Shown: piece by piece, positions 40,222-52,013 of the stretch
Numbering within the stretch: the first letter of the stretch is position 1
How the letters are laid out: each line of letters starts with the position of its first letter
Assembly (NCBI GenBank): GCA_034406715.1
Contig: CP137868.1
Coordinates: forward strand, 558,001-622,000
DNA from: Rhodotorula mucilaginosa
Taxonomy: Eukaryota > Basidiomycota > Microbotryomycetes > Sporidiobolales > Sporidiobolaceae
DNA: 64,000 nucleotides
Reading direction: 5' to 3'
Notes under the pieces: generated by a model
The model's input: the letters and a program-made list of their open reading frames with translations, nothing else
Told to the model about the DNA's origin: nothing
Database searches by the model: none
Program-made: the position numbers and the translations under genes

Positions 40222-41683
40222 TTAGTCACTGCCCTTGACCACCCTTGCCTTGCCCGCTTTTCGAACCTCTCCATCCGGCGACATGATCCTCCAGATCGGG
40301 AAAGCCAGCTAGTTACCAGCGATTAAGGATCAGCCTCAGACCGGCAGCGGCCGACAAAAGACGTGTGGGGCGAGAGGGGGGCACTCACCGTGCCGATGAG
40401 TCCCCAGAAGGTGTCCAAGAGGAGGTTGTTGCGCGGAGTGATGCCGCGACTGTTGCGGAGCATGTGCCCGACCGGTTCGTACGTGATGTAAAAGTCGTTG
40501 CGCTCGAGTCCTGGCAGCGGCGCGAGACGTACGTATGCAAAAAGGGTCCAATCGTCAGTCCTGAGATGCGAGAACTCCAGTGTGTGAACAGGCGCGGCCG
40601 CACCTTTGAGCATTTCCCTTGCCACTCCGTCAGGCGACATTCCCTCGTCCGGACCCTCGATCTTTTTCGTCACGTCTGGCTTGAGGCGCTGTTCGTTCTC
40701 GAAACCGGGAGAATAGATCGTGGCGGGGAGGAACAGGTGCACCGAGATGCCGTAGAGCTGGAGTTCGTTCCGGAGCGCTTCGGCGAGACCTGCGTCCGGC
40801 GGAGCTCTCGTGCAGTCAGCGACCGCTTATTATCGAGGTTTCGAAAATCTGCAGACAAGACACAGCGGCCCACCTCGAATGGCGTATTTGCTCGGCGAGT
40901 AGGTCGAGTAGCCCGCAAAGCTCATGAGCGCGAGGACCGAACTCGTAAGGACGACCCTGCCGCCCTCCTTGCCCTCCTTCTTCATGGCGCACACCGCCTC
41001 ATGCACCGCGTTCAAACAAGTCCGGAAGTTCCACTCCATGCATTCCCAATGTTTCGCGGCGGGCATGTCGGCGAAGAAGCCCGGGACGCAGCCGCCGGCG
41101 CAGGCAAAGACGTAGTCGGGAGAGGAAGACGTGTGCGCTCGGCAGGCCGTGTGCAGGGTCGAGGCGGCGGCGGAGGGGTCGGTCAAATCGCATGCGTACG
41201 CTTGAAAGATCTGAGTTGGCGATTGGCGATGAGTCTGCGGGAGATTCGCTGACCGTGTCAGCGAGGTGGAGTGAAGAAACCGCCCTCCCGAGTCGGCGTC
41301 AACGGTACGGACCTGGATTTCGGCTAAAGCCTTGTCGAGCTTGGCCTGACTCCTCGAGAGGATGGTGACATGCGCACCGCGCTCCGCCAGCTGACACGCG
41401 AGCGAGAGTCCGAGTCCTTCGCTCCCGCCTCCGATGTAACAGTGCTGCCCGCGTGTCGATCGTGTCAACTTGGGTCGCCCCGATCACACGGGACCCAAGT
41501 TCTGCTCACCTTTCCGCGTGGATTGAAGCGCTCCTTGCGGCGGATGCGTGGAGAGGACGAGAAGAGCGGCATGATGAGCCAACTCGAGACGATCAAGACG
41601 GCGAGGGCGGCAAAGCTCGCCTGCGCGAGGCGGTTCGCAGAGACGCGTTCGTAGTGCTCTGACAGTCCGATAAAGGCGCTCAT
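40222..41683 (-). CDS. TSC10: 3-ketodihydrosphingosine reductase (SDR family)
   Basis: Reduces 3-ketosphinganine to dihydrosphingosine with NADPH, the second step of sphingolipid synthesis, at the ER. The N-terminus MSAFIGLSEHYERV is followed by a membrane segment (SFAALAVLIVSSWLIMPLF). The Rossmann motif is GGGSEGLGLSLA (family GGSxGxG), then HVTILSRSQAKLDKA, ACDLTDPSAA, FACAGG, VVLTSSVLALMSFAGYSTYSPSKYAIRG (catalytic Ser, YxxxK) and LFLPATIYSPGFENEQRLKP. The C-terminal part contains NDFYITYEPVGHMLRNSRG and a short hydrophobic end (TLAFPIWRIMSPDGEVRKAG), reached over a GTGAGT intron at about 40303-40386. The ATG is at 41681-41683. It is divergent from the fluoride exporter with 138 bp between starts. 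Confidence 0.92.
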
Positions 41684-41821
41684 CTCATAGCTTCGCCGGT
41701 GGTGCAAGAGTATGAGGTCATCGCCAAAGCCAACTTGAAGCTGACCGAACGCAGACTTTGCTGGCGACGCTCAGCTTGCTCGAAGCATTCACAAGCAGGA
41801 GCGTTCGCCTCTTGTGTGTGT
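41684..41821. promoter_or_regulatory. Compact bidirectional promoter, TSC10 / FEX
   Basis: Only 138 bp separate the two divergent start codons, so the promoters must overlap if the upstream FEX start is right. If FEX starts at the second ATG (about 41874) the gap is about 190 bp. No canonical TATA box is apparent. Confidence 0.55.
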
Positions 41822-43231
41822 ATGGCAGTGCACCACCCGGCCGACTCGTCTCGGTCGTCGTCGTCGCGCACCATGACCGCCTCCTCCGCCGCATCAGACG
41901 CCCAGCCGGCGCCGCACTCGCGCAGTAAACAAGCTCTCCGAGAACAAGACGAAGACGGCGAAGAGTCTCGCGAGCACGATCTCGAAGCGGCCGACACCGA
42001 GGCGGAGCAGAAACGAGAGAAGGAACGCGGGCGCAAGGACATTGTCCCAAACTCGGAGGGCTTGCGGCCAGCGACAGAGGAACCGCCGTTGCAGACCGGT
42101 CACGCCAACCTGAAGCAAGACGCCAACAAGCTCCCGCCGAAAGAGATCGACTCGGTCTACAAACCGCTGTACGGGCAGTGGACCGTCCACTCGTTCTTGC
42201 TGTTCGGGTCCCTCTGGGGCATCTTGACCCGCCTCGGGATGCAGTGGATCGGAGGGTTCGCGTCCAGTCAGGTGTTTGCCATCGTCTGGGCCCAGATGGT
42301 CGGCTGCTTCGTCATGGGGTTCAGCGTCCGCAAAAAGAACGAGATCGAGCGCGTGCAAGTCCTCCTTCCCTTCTCCGTGGATCTCCTTGCCAGTCCACCA
42401 TGCTGACGAGCGTAACTGCAGCTTCCCGCCCTTCTTTGTTTTGCTCGGTACCGGCTACTGCGGGTCGGTGACGACCTGGTCAACCATGTCGAACGACATC
42501 TTTACCGCCTACGCCAACCTGAGCGAACCCGCCGGCACCAGCCGCTTCACCGGGGTGAGCCAAGTCTGGGTTACTCTTCCTAGTCTAACCACCCATACTG
42601 AGTGCCTTACACCCTTGTGCAGTTCCTGTCCGGCATGGCGATCTTGTTGATCACGCTCGCGGCCGTCCAGGGGGCTTTTCAAGTCGGGATGCACCTCGCC
42701 ATCACGACGCCGATGGTCCCCCGCCACCCACGCAAGGCACCCCGCTCTCAGCAACGACTCTTCAACCTCCTGACCGTCTTGATCGGCTCCCTCTGTTGGC
42801 TCGGAGCCCTCTTCCTCCTCATCTTTGGTCCGGCGTCGTACCGTCCCAATTTCTCCTTCGCGATCGTCGTCGGTCCGTTCGGCGCCATCGCGCGCTACCA
42901 CATCTCGCGCCTCTTGAACCCGATCAGTTCCACCCTCCCGTATGGGACCCTGTTCTGCAACACCCTCTCGACCACCATCGTCGCCGTGATGCAACTCCTC
43001 GCGCGGCATCCGAGGAACGCCCTCGGCTGCGCCGCCCTCAAGGGCGTCATCGACGGCTTTTGCGGCAGCCTGAGCACCATCTCGACTATGGTGGTGGAAC
43101 TGCGCGGCCTGTCGACGTTCCACAGCTATCGGTACATCCTCGTCAGTTGGGCGGCCGCGCAGTGCGCGTTGGTCGTCATCCTCGGCAGTTGGGTCTGGTC
43201 GGGCGCTCGTGCTGGCCTCTGCTGGCAGTGA
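41822..43231 (+). CDS. FEX1: Fluoride exporter, double CrcB domain
   Basis: A plasma-membrane fluoride channel of the eukaryotic two-domain type. The N-terminal ~125 residues are charged and cytosolic. The first CrcB half contains LLFGSLWGILTRLGMQWIGG, VFAIVWAQMVGCFVMGF and LLGTGYCGSVTTWSTMSND. The second half has VVGPFGAIARYHISRLLN, YGTLFCNTLSTTIVAVMQLL and GVIDGFCGSLSTISTMVVEL, followed by the last span ILVSWAAAQCALVVILGSWVW. Both halves keep the G-CGS-TT/STxST signature that lines the fluoride path. Two introns interrupt the gene (about 42355-42420 and 42554-42622). Two possible starts (41822 and about 41874) differ only in the disordered leader. Confidence 0.93.
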
Positions 43232-43695
43232 TGCCTTCCCCTCCATTTATCTATCTCTAATTTATTGACCCGCATAGATTCCTCTAATTTGCAAATAGAT
43301 GACTGCTTGTTGTACCCTGGCGGAGGAGAATGGGCCTCAGGCGTTCCTACGGCAGCTTTCGCCCTGACGGAGGGCGGCTGCGAGGTTCGATGCCTTTTGA
43401 GCCACATGGTTGCATGGCTTGAGTGTGCTCGCGTGGTCGCGTGGCTCGCGGGACGTCGCGTGTCGCGAGCGAGCTGGGCCCACCGACGCGGTCGCGCCTT
43501 TCGTTTCTTTCTCTTCTTCTCCTCACTCCCCCCTCTCCAAACTCCTCTTTCCGCCGTACTTTCACTCTTGGTACGTACATTCACGCCCCTCTACGCCTGC
43601 ACTAACCTCTTCTGACCAGCCGCGCCGTGATCGAGCGCAGGCGGCAGGCCCGCTCCCTCTCTGCAAACTTTGCTCTCTCAAGCTCCCGCTCCAGC
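43232..43695. promoter_or_regulatory. Intergenic region upstream of ferritin-like gene
   Basis: 464 bp between two plus-strand genes: the 3' end of FEX, then the promoter of the secreted protein. The last ~150 bp are pyrimidine-rich. A B-box-like string at about 43384 was checked and rejected as a tRNA. Confidence 0.45.
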
Positions 43696-45872
43696 ATGAC
43701 TCGCTTCGCTCTGCTGTCCCTCGGCCTCGCTCTCGCCCTTGCTTGTATCGCACCTGTCGCCTCGTCCGAGTCCCCCGCGCCCGACAGCGTCGGCGTGCTC
43801 GAGCGCCGCCGTTCCGAGCAAGGAGATCGTCAACCTCGCCACGAAGCTCGCTCGCAGCACGGCACTGCCAGCACGTCCTACGCCTCGGACACGTCCACGT
43901 TCCAGTCTGCTCATTACTACACTCCCGTGAACGACCAATCAAGCGCGAGTGGCGTCGCGTACGCCAGCAGCAGCAAGACGTCCGAACCAGCCGCCGCCGC
44001 CGCCGTCTCGACGACGACCGATTGGACCTCGGCTGCGGGCTCTTGCTCCTCGGCCGGCGCGGGTGGAGGGGCCGCCACTCTCTCCAGCTATGCGTCGTCC
44101 AGCACGAGCGCCATGTCTCCCGCTCCGAGCAGCACTGCCGCCGCTGCGAGCCCTCAATCTGTTGACATTGTCGTTCTTCAACTCGCCGTCGTCCTCGAGG
44201 TCCGTCCAAGCCTCGCACGACCTCGGTCTCGCCCTCCGCCTGCTGACTTACTTCTTCACTTCTACCCCGCAGGCATTCGAAGGGTCGTTCTACCGCGAAG
44301 GTCTCAAAAAGTTCGGCTTGGTGGAAATGATGAACGCCGGTCTCTCGCGCGTTCAGGCCCTCATCATGTAAGCCTTCCGGCTCCGATCCTCCTACTCCAG
44401 CTTCGAGTATACTGATCTGCACCCTCTCTATGGTACAACAGCATCGAGCAAATCCAGATCATCATCGTCGACGAACAGAATCACTTTGATGCGCTGTCGA
44501 GTGCCCTGGTCGCTCTCGGGGCGCAGCCTCCCGCCGGCTGCGGCTTTGACTTTTCCAAAGCTCTGAGCGATGTCAGTACAATCTCCCCCGAGCACAGTAC
44601 GGCACGAAAGAACTCGCTGACGCACGCTGTGCCCCCGACCACAACGCAGCCTTTGACGTTCCTTGCTACCGCGCGCTCGATCGAAGCCGTCGGCGTTTCT
44701 GCCTACCTCGGAGCCGTACGTCGCCGCCGGATCTCAACACTCTTGGTGAACACGCCTGCTGACTTTTCGGTGCCGCCTGTTGAACAGGCTCACCTCCTCG
44801 AGAGCGCCGACCTTCTCGAAGCCGCCGGTTCGATCCTGACTCTCGAAGCGCGCCACCAATCGCTCCTCAACGTCCTCAATGGCGGTTCCTACGACCCACA
44901 ATCCTTTGACATCCAGCTCACCCCTCAAGCCGTGTTGGCCCTCGCCGGCGGGTTCTTGACCGGTTGCGAGGCGAAAGATCTCGGCCTTACTGCGAATCAG
45001 CCGCTCTCGGTTCGCTCGAGCGATGGGACGAATGTCTACCGTACCGGCTCGCAGCTCGTCTTTGAGGTCGTCGACGTCAATGTCCAGATCGAGGTGGGTT
45101 TGCGCGCCCCAAGGCTGGGTTGCGTGGACTTCGGCGAATGCAGGTTTGCCGTGACTGACGCTACCGTCCATGTGTGCTCGGCCCCACAGACGCTCTTCTG
45201 CCAGATGACTGTCGGCGGATCGCCTGTCGCGTTTGTCGCCCCCGCCAACGCATGCTACGTCCCCTCGGGGCTCGACGGTCGTGAGTTTCGTTTCGCTTTC
45301 GTTTGACCTTCTCAGCCGCTCGCGCCTTCGTTACCCTAAAGCTGACCGTCTTCTCTCCATTGGCGTGGACAGCTGTCGCGGTCTACTTGACGAGTAACGA
45401 TACGCCGCTTGCGAGTGACGTGGTCATTCAGAACCAGCTCACCACCGTCGCCGGACCTGGGTAAGTGGTTGGGCGGAACAAAGTGCTTCTTCACCCCCCG
45501 GCTCAGATGCTGACGGGCTACCCTCTCTCCTCCCTGCATGACAGTCTCATCTTTGTCGACGAGCAAATTACGATCCTGGCCGTCCTCCTTGGCCCCGCCG
45601 GAGGAAACAACGGCAACGGCACCGCTTACCGCACTTTGCCTTGCGTCGACCTCGGAGGATGGGCCGTCGACTCGATGCGCCAGCTCGGCTCCTCGGCATC
45701 TTCTTCGACGTGGTCGACCGGAGCGAGCGGATGGAAGACGCCTAGCTCGTGGCAGGCATCGGAATCGACCGCCGGCGCCTCCTCGAAGACGGACTCCGCC
45801 ACGATCTCGCAGCCCTACCCGACGTACCGCATGACGCGTCGTCACCGCCGCGACAATTCCCACCGCGTCTAA
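43696..45872 (+). CDS. Secreted ferritin-like domain protein (Rds1 type)
   Basis: Related to fungal stress-responsive Rds1 proteins, whose ferritin-like domain has no proven enzymatic role. The chosen ATG (43696) gives the signal peptide MTRFALLSLGLALALACIAPVASS; an upstream in-frame ATG at 43627 would bury it. A Ser/Ala-rich spacer follows to residue ~155. The helical ferritin-like core spans AFEGSFYREGLKKFGLVEMMNAGLSRVQALI, IEQIQIIIVDEQNHFDALSSALVALGA, PLTFLATARSIEAVGVSAYLGAA and LLEAAGSILTLEARHQSLLNVLNGG. A beta-rich C-terminal portion (SPVAFVAPANACYVPSGLDG, VAVYLTSNDTPLASDV) and a Ser/Trp-rich tail end the protein. Acidic/His pairs (DEQNHFD, EARHQS) match metal-ligand positions of the superfamily. 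About eight introns. Confidence 0.85.
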
Positions 45873-46428
45873 GGCGTTTCCTACACACCGACTCGAGCTC
45901 GTTCCCAAGTTTGTTCCCCCCATTTGTTTCGATTTTCTCGCTTTTTTGCCTGTTCCCGCTTTTCGCTTTTTCCGTCGCAGCTGTCCTCGGTTGTAGTGCG
46001 CTGGCGCCTATGCAACCTAGAAGACAGCTTGTTCTTCGCAAAGAGACTCGAAGTCGGGGTTATGCGACAGTTCCCCCTTAGGCTCCTCGCCCCTGACGTC
46101 GCCGGAGCGAAAAAGGCCGACGCGGACCTCGATCAATCAAGCTGCGCAAGCTCCTGACGAGGCTCTGTTCACCCCCTTGGCAGTCTCTGCATCGCATATC
46201 TTTTGCTTGCCGCCCTCTGTACCTCGCTCGGCACCGTCTCAACACGCTTCTCGACCCGACCAGTCGACCTCTCTCGACACCGACACCGAACGACGTCATC
46301 GTTTCTGTCGCCGATAATCTTCCCGCCCGACCGTCAGGCCCCCCGCCGCCGTACACGCGACTCGCCCTGATACACACCCACTCTCGACAAGCTCAATATT
46401 ACACGAGGAAAACGACCAACTAGCAGCC
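45873..46428. promoter_or_regulatory. Intergenic region upstream of PP2C gene
   Basis: 556 bp; T-rich stretch 45900-45975 is probably the 3' end of the ferritin-like gene. No gene seen. Confidence 0.4.
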
Positions 46429-48193
46429 ATGTCTGAAGGCAACGCGCGTGTGACAGAAGAGACGGTCGCATCGTCGGCAGAGACGTTCGGCGTGCGTTTT
46501 GATTCCAGGGAGCTCTACGCACGGTCAGAAGAGAATGCTGACGGATACCTTGTCCTGCAGCGCCTGAACCAGCACCCTGATGCCTCGGCAAAGACCCCGT
46601 GGCGCATCGGAGTCAGCAGCGACCCGAACGAGCAGTGCCGACGAGTCGACGAGGAGTGAGTCGTCCGGTCGTCTCTCCTGCTTCATACCGCTTGATGGAA
46701 ACGGCACTGACATGCCGGGACCCCCTTTCTGCAGTGCCCACGCCTTCATCTACGATTTTGCAGGATTGCGAGGACAGGGTTACTTTGCCGTCTTTGATGG
46801 CCACGCCGGCAAGAAGGCTGCCGAGTATTGCGGATTGCACTTCCACGAGGTACGTAGCAAATCCCTGTACTGGTACCAACGAGGGCACAGATTCGCGAGC
46901 GTGGAGAACTGATCTGAATCGCCCTCCGACGAAACAAAACAAAACAGCACCTCCTCGAGAACATGCGAAAAGACCCGTCGACTCCGATCCCGCACCTCCT
47001 GAACGCCACCTTCCACTCGGTAGACACTCAACTGTCGGCCCTCTCGGCCGCAGAAGGGACCCACTCTGGCTGCACCGCCGTCACTTGCCTCCTCCGCCTC
47101 GAGGACGAGAACGGCAACCCCGTCGGCGAAGGTTCGGGCGTCGCGCCGCACATCGTCGGTGGAGAGAAGGGGAAGCTGGATGGGAAGCCGGGCGAGGCGT
47201 GCGAGGCGGCGGAAGCGGTTGGGATTGACCCGACTGAGGGCAAGCCTGGATCGGGAGAAGGTCAACATCCGGGAGGTGCGCATGCCGATCTTTCCTTCGC
47301 ATCGATGTACTGTTGTTGCTTCGGCTGGATACTGATATCGGCGAAGTTTTTGACTACGCACAGGCTCACCCCACGATGGCAGCGTCAAGAGCAAGATCAA
47401 GAGCATGCTCTCGTCGTCGGGCAGCAAGCTGAGTTCGCTCACGAACTCCACCTCGTCTACGCCGTCGAGCCAGAACCCGGTCTCTGGACCTGCCGAGGTA
47501 GTCAAGGCAGCGAAGCGAACGCTCTACACCGCCAACGCCGGAGATGCGCGCGCCGTCCTCTGGTGAGATACTTCACCTCGAGGCTCAGCTTCGCTCAAAA
47601 GCCGCGGAAGCTGATCACTGTATTCGCCGTCACACAGCCGCGGAGGTCGCGCGATCCGCTTGTCGTACGACCACAAGGCCGGCGATGCCAAAGAGATGCA
47701 GCGAATCGAAGCCGCCGGGGGCTACATCGCGAACCAGCGAGTGAACGGTTACTTGGCTGTGACGCGCTCGCTCGGCGACTCGCAGATGAAGCAGTTTGTG
47801 GTCGGCTCGCCCTACACGACCGAGACGACCCTCCGCGACGATGACGACTTTTTGATCCTGGCTTGCGACGGCGTGAGTTTGGCGCTCCTCCTCTTCCTTT
47901 GGTGGCGTTTCCTTCCAAGTCCCGTGCACTGACTGGGGCGTCGACGTTTGCACAGCTCTGGGATGTCTGCACTGATCAACAGGCGGTCGATACCATTAAA
48001 GACATCCGTGACCCTCAAGAAGCGAGTGACAAGCTCGTCCAATACGCACTCGGGTGAGTGTTCTTTTCCAATTCCCGCCGCAAGCTCGCTCGTCACTGAA
48101 TCATTTCGCATGCTGCGTGGTCCGATGTACAGCCACCACAGCACCGATAATCTGACTGTGCTCGTCGTCAACCTCCGCACCGACTCTGCATAA
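46429..48193 (+). CDS. PTC1: PP2C-type Ser/Thr phosphatase, Ptc1-like
   Basis: An Mg/Mn-dependent phosphatase; yeast Ptc1 dampens the HOG and other MAPK pathways. The PPM motifs are present in order: [18 protein letters not shown] (metal-binding Asp), [85 protein letters not shown] and [14 protein letters not shown]. The wording of the DHKAGD and SLGD blocks is closest to Ptc1. Between the third and fourth motifs is an insertion of about 110 residues rich in Ser, Gly and Glu (around 47110-47490) that budding-yeast Ptc1 lacks. The first 60 residues are also extra. At least six introns; the one at about 47276-47370 is phase 1. Confidence 0.92.
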
Positions 48194-48759
48194 GTGCCTT
48201 TCGCCCGAAGGTCTTCGCCGCCGATACCTTTTCACTTCCTGCTTTGTAGAAGAACGATATCACACAGTCTGTGACGACGACTCTGTTTCGACTCATCCTC
48301 TTCACTCGAGAGGCTGTTGACATCAGGCCGGACAGCATGCCTCAGGCTGGACATGTGCTCTCGAGTCGACCGCGGTTGAGGAAGTCGAACGCTTCAAAAG
48401 TGAATGGAGCTCCGGCAGACGAACGCTCCTCCTCTACTGTGAAGCTGTTTCAGAAAAGGTCGGTATAGCCTCGCTCTCAGCGATTTGCGAACGCTAGAGG
48501 GCCCGAGCTTCGCGCGTGACTTCGAGCGTGACTTCGGCGAGTCCTGAGACGGCGACGCTCGGCTACTGTTCCTCCTTCATTCGTCATACGCATTCGGACC
48601 GGCTAAGCGAGCACCTGCTCAAGACTCGTGCATCCCGCAGTCCCGCCCCCGAGCGCTCTCCGCAGAACTTTGCAGCTCCTCCTTCATCCCGCCCCACTTC
48701 GCGTCTCGAATCTCTCGAGTCAGGACGCCCGCCAGCAACACCAAGGACGCTCGACAAGG
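48194..48759. promoter_or_regulatory. Intergenic region upstream of F-box-like copy 1
   Basis: 566 bp, no gene recognised. The last ~130 bp (ctctcgagtcaggacgcccgccagcaaca) resemble the DNA before copy 2 (caacattcgcccaccagcaagacc), consistent with promoter duplication. Confidence 0.45.
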
Positions 48760-50098
48760 ATGGCTACTGCTTTTAGAGTCGACGTTTCACGTCTCACGGC
48801 GTCGCCCGAGCCGATGCCGACGGACGTCGCAGCCCCGAAGGCCTCGCTCGCCACGATTCCGGAAGAGATCAAGACGATGATCGCCAAAGCACTCGCCGAG
48901 CGGACGGAGAAGCCTACGCTTGAGCACTACTATCCTCGAGACGTGCAGCTCTACCAAGTCGGCAAGTTCTGGGCGCTTGCTCGAGTCAATAGCGAATGGT
49001 CGCTCGTTTGCGAGTCGCTGCGTTCTCAGGTGAGCGTGTCGCGCGTGGACACTCGTCGGTCCAGAGACTGACAGAGATGGAGAGCTTCACCAGCACCTCA
49101 CTCTCAAGGCTTCGACCGTAAAAGAGGTCGCCGCCAGCTGCGGGAGCGAGGCAGTCAAGTCCCTTTCGATCCATCTCGACAACGCCAACCTGGACTCTGT
49201 CGCCGCGCTCTCACACGTGCTCGCAGCTTGCCCCAACGTTGACCGCCTGTCTCTGAATGTAATCCCGGCGCCCACCTCCAGTGATGCGATTCAGCAGATG
49301 GCTTCGACGATCGGCGACTGGATGGACTCTCGTACCTTCCAGTGCCTGCGCATCTTTTTCCGCAGCGACCTTTTGCTCGCGCAGGTTCTCCGTGGGCAGG
49401 TGAGCACCAAAATCCTGGACTTGGTGACCCAGCCAGACTCGCACGGCAGGGCCAATACCGCGCGCGCGATCTTGAGCCCGTCGGCTTGTCAAGCTCTCTC
49501 GCATGTTCATGGCGTGGAAGACTTCACCGCCGACTGTGGCATCCCACGCGACGCTCTCACCAAGTCGGACCCGACCAAGGACTGGTCGCTCGTCACGATC
49601 GCCGCCCTGACCCCCGACGGGTGCGCGACTTCGTCGGCCAACCTCGTGACGCTCCTTCAGCTGCACGCCAAGACGATCGAGTCGCTCCGCATCGAGGACG
49701 AGCTTGACTATGGCGATCTGGAGGCGCACGCTCCGCTTCCACAATACAGTCTGGTCCTGCCGCGCTTGAACAAGCTCGAACTCGTGGTCACCGTTCCGAC
49801 AATGTCGTTCGAACCGTTGGAGTCTCGCTGCTCGACCTTTCTGGACGTCCTGCATCCGACTACGCCGGTCGAGTTCCTCCGCTACCACCTCAATACCGAC
49901 TCGATGGCGAGCTTGTGTGACTTTATTAAAACGCAGAATCCGCCTCGTCTTCGTCGCGTCGAAGCATGCGTCCGCGTCCGCGCCAAGTGGTATCTGGGAT
50001 TGTTGCCCGAGGAAGAACAGTCGGCGGCGTTGAGGTCGTTGTGCGAAGCGAAGGGCATCGAGCTGGACGACGTGAACTATGTCGAGTACACACGGTGA
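48760..50098 (+). CDS. F-box-like protein, tandem copy 1, two exons
   Basis: Exons 48760-49029 and 49094-50098 give an exact 424-residue frame. Residues ~28-88 (LATIPEEIKTMIAKAL ... KFWALARVNSEWSLVCESLRSQ) have the LPxEI...NxxW-LC pattern of an F-box, which would dock on Skp1 in an SCF ligase. The remainder is repeat-like and Leu-rich (VKSLSIHLDNANLDSVAALSHVLAACPNVDRLSLNVIP ... LLQLHAKTIESLRIEDEL ... LDVLHPTTPVEFLRYHLNTDSM), resembling irregular leucine-rich repeats used for substrate recognition. The assignment rests on pattern, not on a close known homologue. The join at CAG/CAC is phase 0 with CTGAC 20 nt before the acceptor. Confidence 0.78.
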
Positions 50099-50670
50099 AG
50101 TGTTGGCGGTGTTTTGTGGCGTAGCTTGGCGTAGCGGTTGGCGCGGAGGAGCGCTTGTTTGTGCGTAGCTTTGCTTGCTTTTCTCGTCGGATTTGCACGG
50201 CTTCGGTACCGTTTCTTCCTTGTGCTTTACTTATCTGCACGCACCTGTCGTCCGTTCGGAACGGGGAACACTGGACGCCCGGCTACGGAGGAAGTCTGGC
50301 AGCGTGATCCGCGCTCTTCCAGCCTTTTATAATTCTGAATGGGCGCAAAATGTTTCGGGGGAGCATGCCACTCGCGGAGCTTGTGACGCTGCATAGGATA
50401 CTTCAGTATGAGCTTGCTGCAGGCAAATAGTCATAGAGACCGCGGGAACAAGGGTCCGTTCGTCAGAAACCACTCTTAGTTACGCTCACCTCGTTGCACA
50501 GCACGCTACGCACGCGCTGAGTGACGGCGTACGCCTGTGCATAATCTGCGTACTCAGCGAACCCAGCGCCTTGCACCCAACGCTCTTCGCGGCAGCTCCC
50601 CTTTAACGCCCCACTTTGCGCTCAGCTCTCAACATTCGCCCACCAGCAAGACCAACGAAGCTTGACGAGG
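50099..50670. promoter_or_regulatory. Spacer between F-box-like copies
   Basis: 572 bp separating the tandem pair: 3' region of copy 1, then the promoter of copy 2. No gene seen. Confidence 0.45.
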
Positions 50671-52013
50671 ATGGCTAGCGTCATCTCAGACGAAGCTACA
50701 CGCTTGACGGCGTCGCCGGACTCGGTGCCGACGGACGTTTCAGCCTGGAGTGCCTCGCTCGCCACGATGCCAGAAGAGATGAAGACGATGATCGCCAAAG
50801 CGCTCGCTGAGCGGACGGAGAAGCCTACGCTGGAGCACTATTATCCTCGAGACGTGCAGCTCTACCAGGTCGACAAGCTGAAGCACCTCGCTCAAGTCAA
50901 TCGCGAGTGGGCGCTCGTTTGCGAATCGCTGCGCTCGCAGGTGAGCCTATCCCGCGGGTACATCCGCTCGGTCCAGAGACTGACAGGGATGGGGAGCTTC
51001 ACCAGCACCTCACCCTCACGGCTTCGACCGTCAAGGAAGTCGCCGCCAACTGTGGGAGCGGGGCGATCAAGTCCCTTTCGATCCATCTCGACGAGGCCAA
51101 CATGGACTCTGTCGCCGCGCTCTCACACGTGCTCGCAGCTTGCCCCAACGTTGACCGTATCTCTTTAAATCTGTTCCCACTGGATAACCCTAGCGAGGCA
51201 ATTCAGCAGATGGCCTCGACGATTGGCGACTGGATGGACTCTCGCACGTTCCACTGCGTGCGCGTCTTCTTCGACAATCACAACGATTTTCTCCTTGCGC
51301 AGGTCCCCCATGGCCACGTGACGACCCCGCTCCTGGACTTGGCGACGCAGCCGGGCTCGTACAACAGGGCCAACTCCAGCGGCTCGTGGTTGTCTTTACC
51401 GGCTTGTCAAGCTCTCACTCACGTCCGCGGCGTTCAGGACTACACGGCGGACTGCAACATCCCGATCGAGTACCTCACCCAGGTAGAGGCGACCAAGAAT
51501 TGGTGGCTCATCCAGATCGCTGCGATTCCGCGCAACGGCACCGCGGGCTTGTGGGCCAGGCTTGTCCCGCTGCTTCAGCTGCACGCCAAGACCATCGGGT
51601 CGCTCCGCATTGAGGACGAGCTCGACTCCGGGGCCGCGATCGGCACTCCGATACCAGAACGTAGCCTTGTGCTGCCGCGCCTAACCGAATTGGAGGATGT
51701 CGTCGCCGCCCCGTCACTGAGCGTACAGCTGTCGGATCGTCGTCGCTTAACCTTCTTGGACCTCCTGCACCCGACTACGCCGGTCGAATTTCTCCGCTGC
51801 CACCTCAACACCGACTCGATCACGAGCTTGTGCGATTTCATCAAGGAGCAGAATCCTCCCCGTCTGCGTCGCATCGAAGCGTGCGTCCGCGTTCGCGTCA
51901 AGTGGTATCGCGGGAACTTGCCTGAGGAGGACCAGTCGGCGGCTTTGAGGTCGTTGTGCAAAGCGAAGGACATTGAGGTGAGGGACCCAAACTGTGTCGA
52001 GTACACCGGGTGA
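50671..52013 (+). CDS. F-box-like protein, tandem copy 2, two exons
   Basis: Exons 50671-50940 and 51006-52013 give an exact 425-residue frame. Exon 1 is the same length (270 nt) as in copy 1, and the intron position is identical. Much of the protein matches copy 1 residue for residue, for example KALAERTEKPTLEHYYPRDV, STIGDWMDSRTF and HPTTPVEFLR. Differences cluster in the middle (residues ~170-310), where copy 2 reads FFDNHNDFLLAQVPHGHVTTP and copy 1 reads FFRSDLLLAQVLRGQVSTK. This pattern fits a conserved scaffold with a diverging recognition surface. No stop or frameshift in either copy. Confidence 0.78.

Noticed and set aside
43370-43400. tRNA-like B box (ggttcgatgcc)
   Set aside because: The T-arm pairs poorly and no matching acceptor stem or A box is found within tRNA distance.
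43627-43695. Upstream ATG for the ferritin-like protein
   Set aside because: It would place 23 charged residues before a clear signal peptide; the start at 43696 exposes the peptide.
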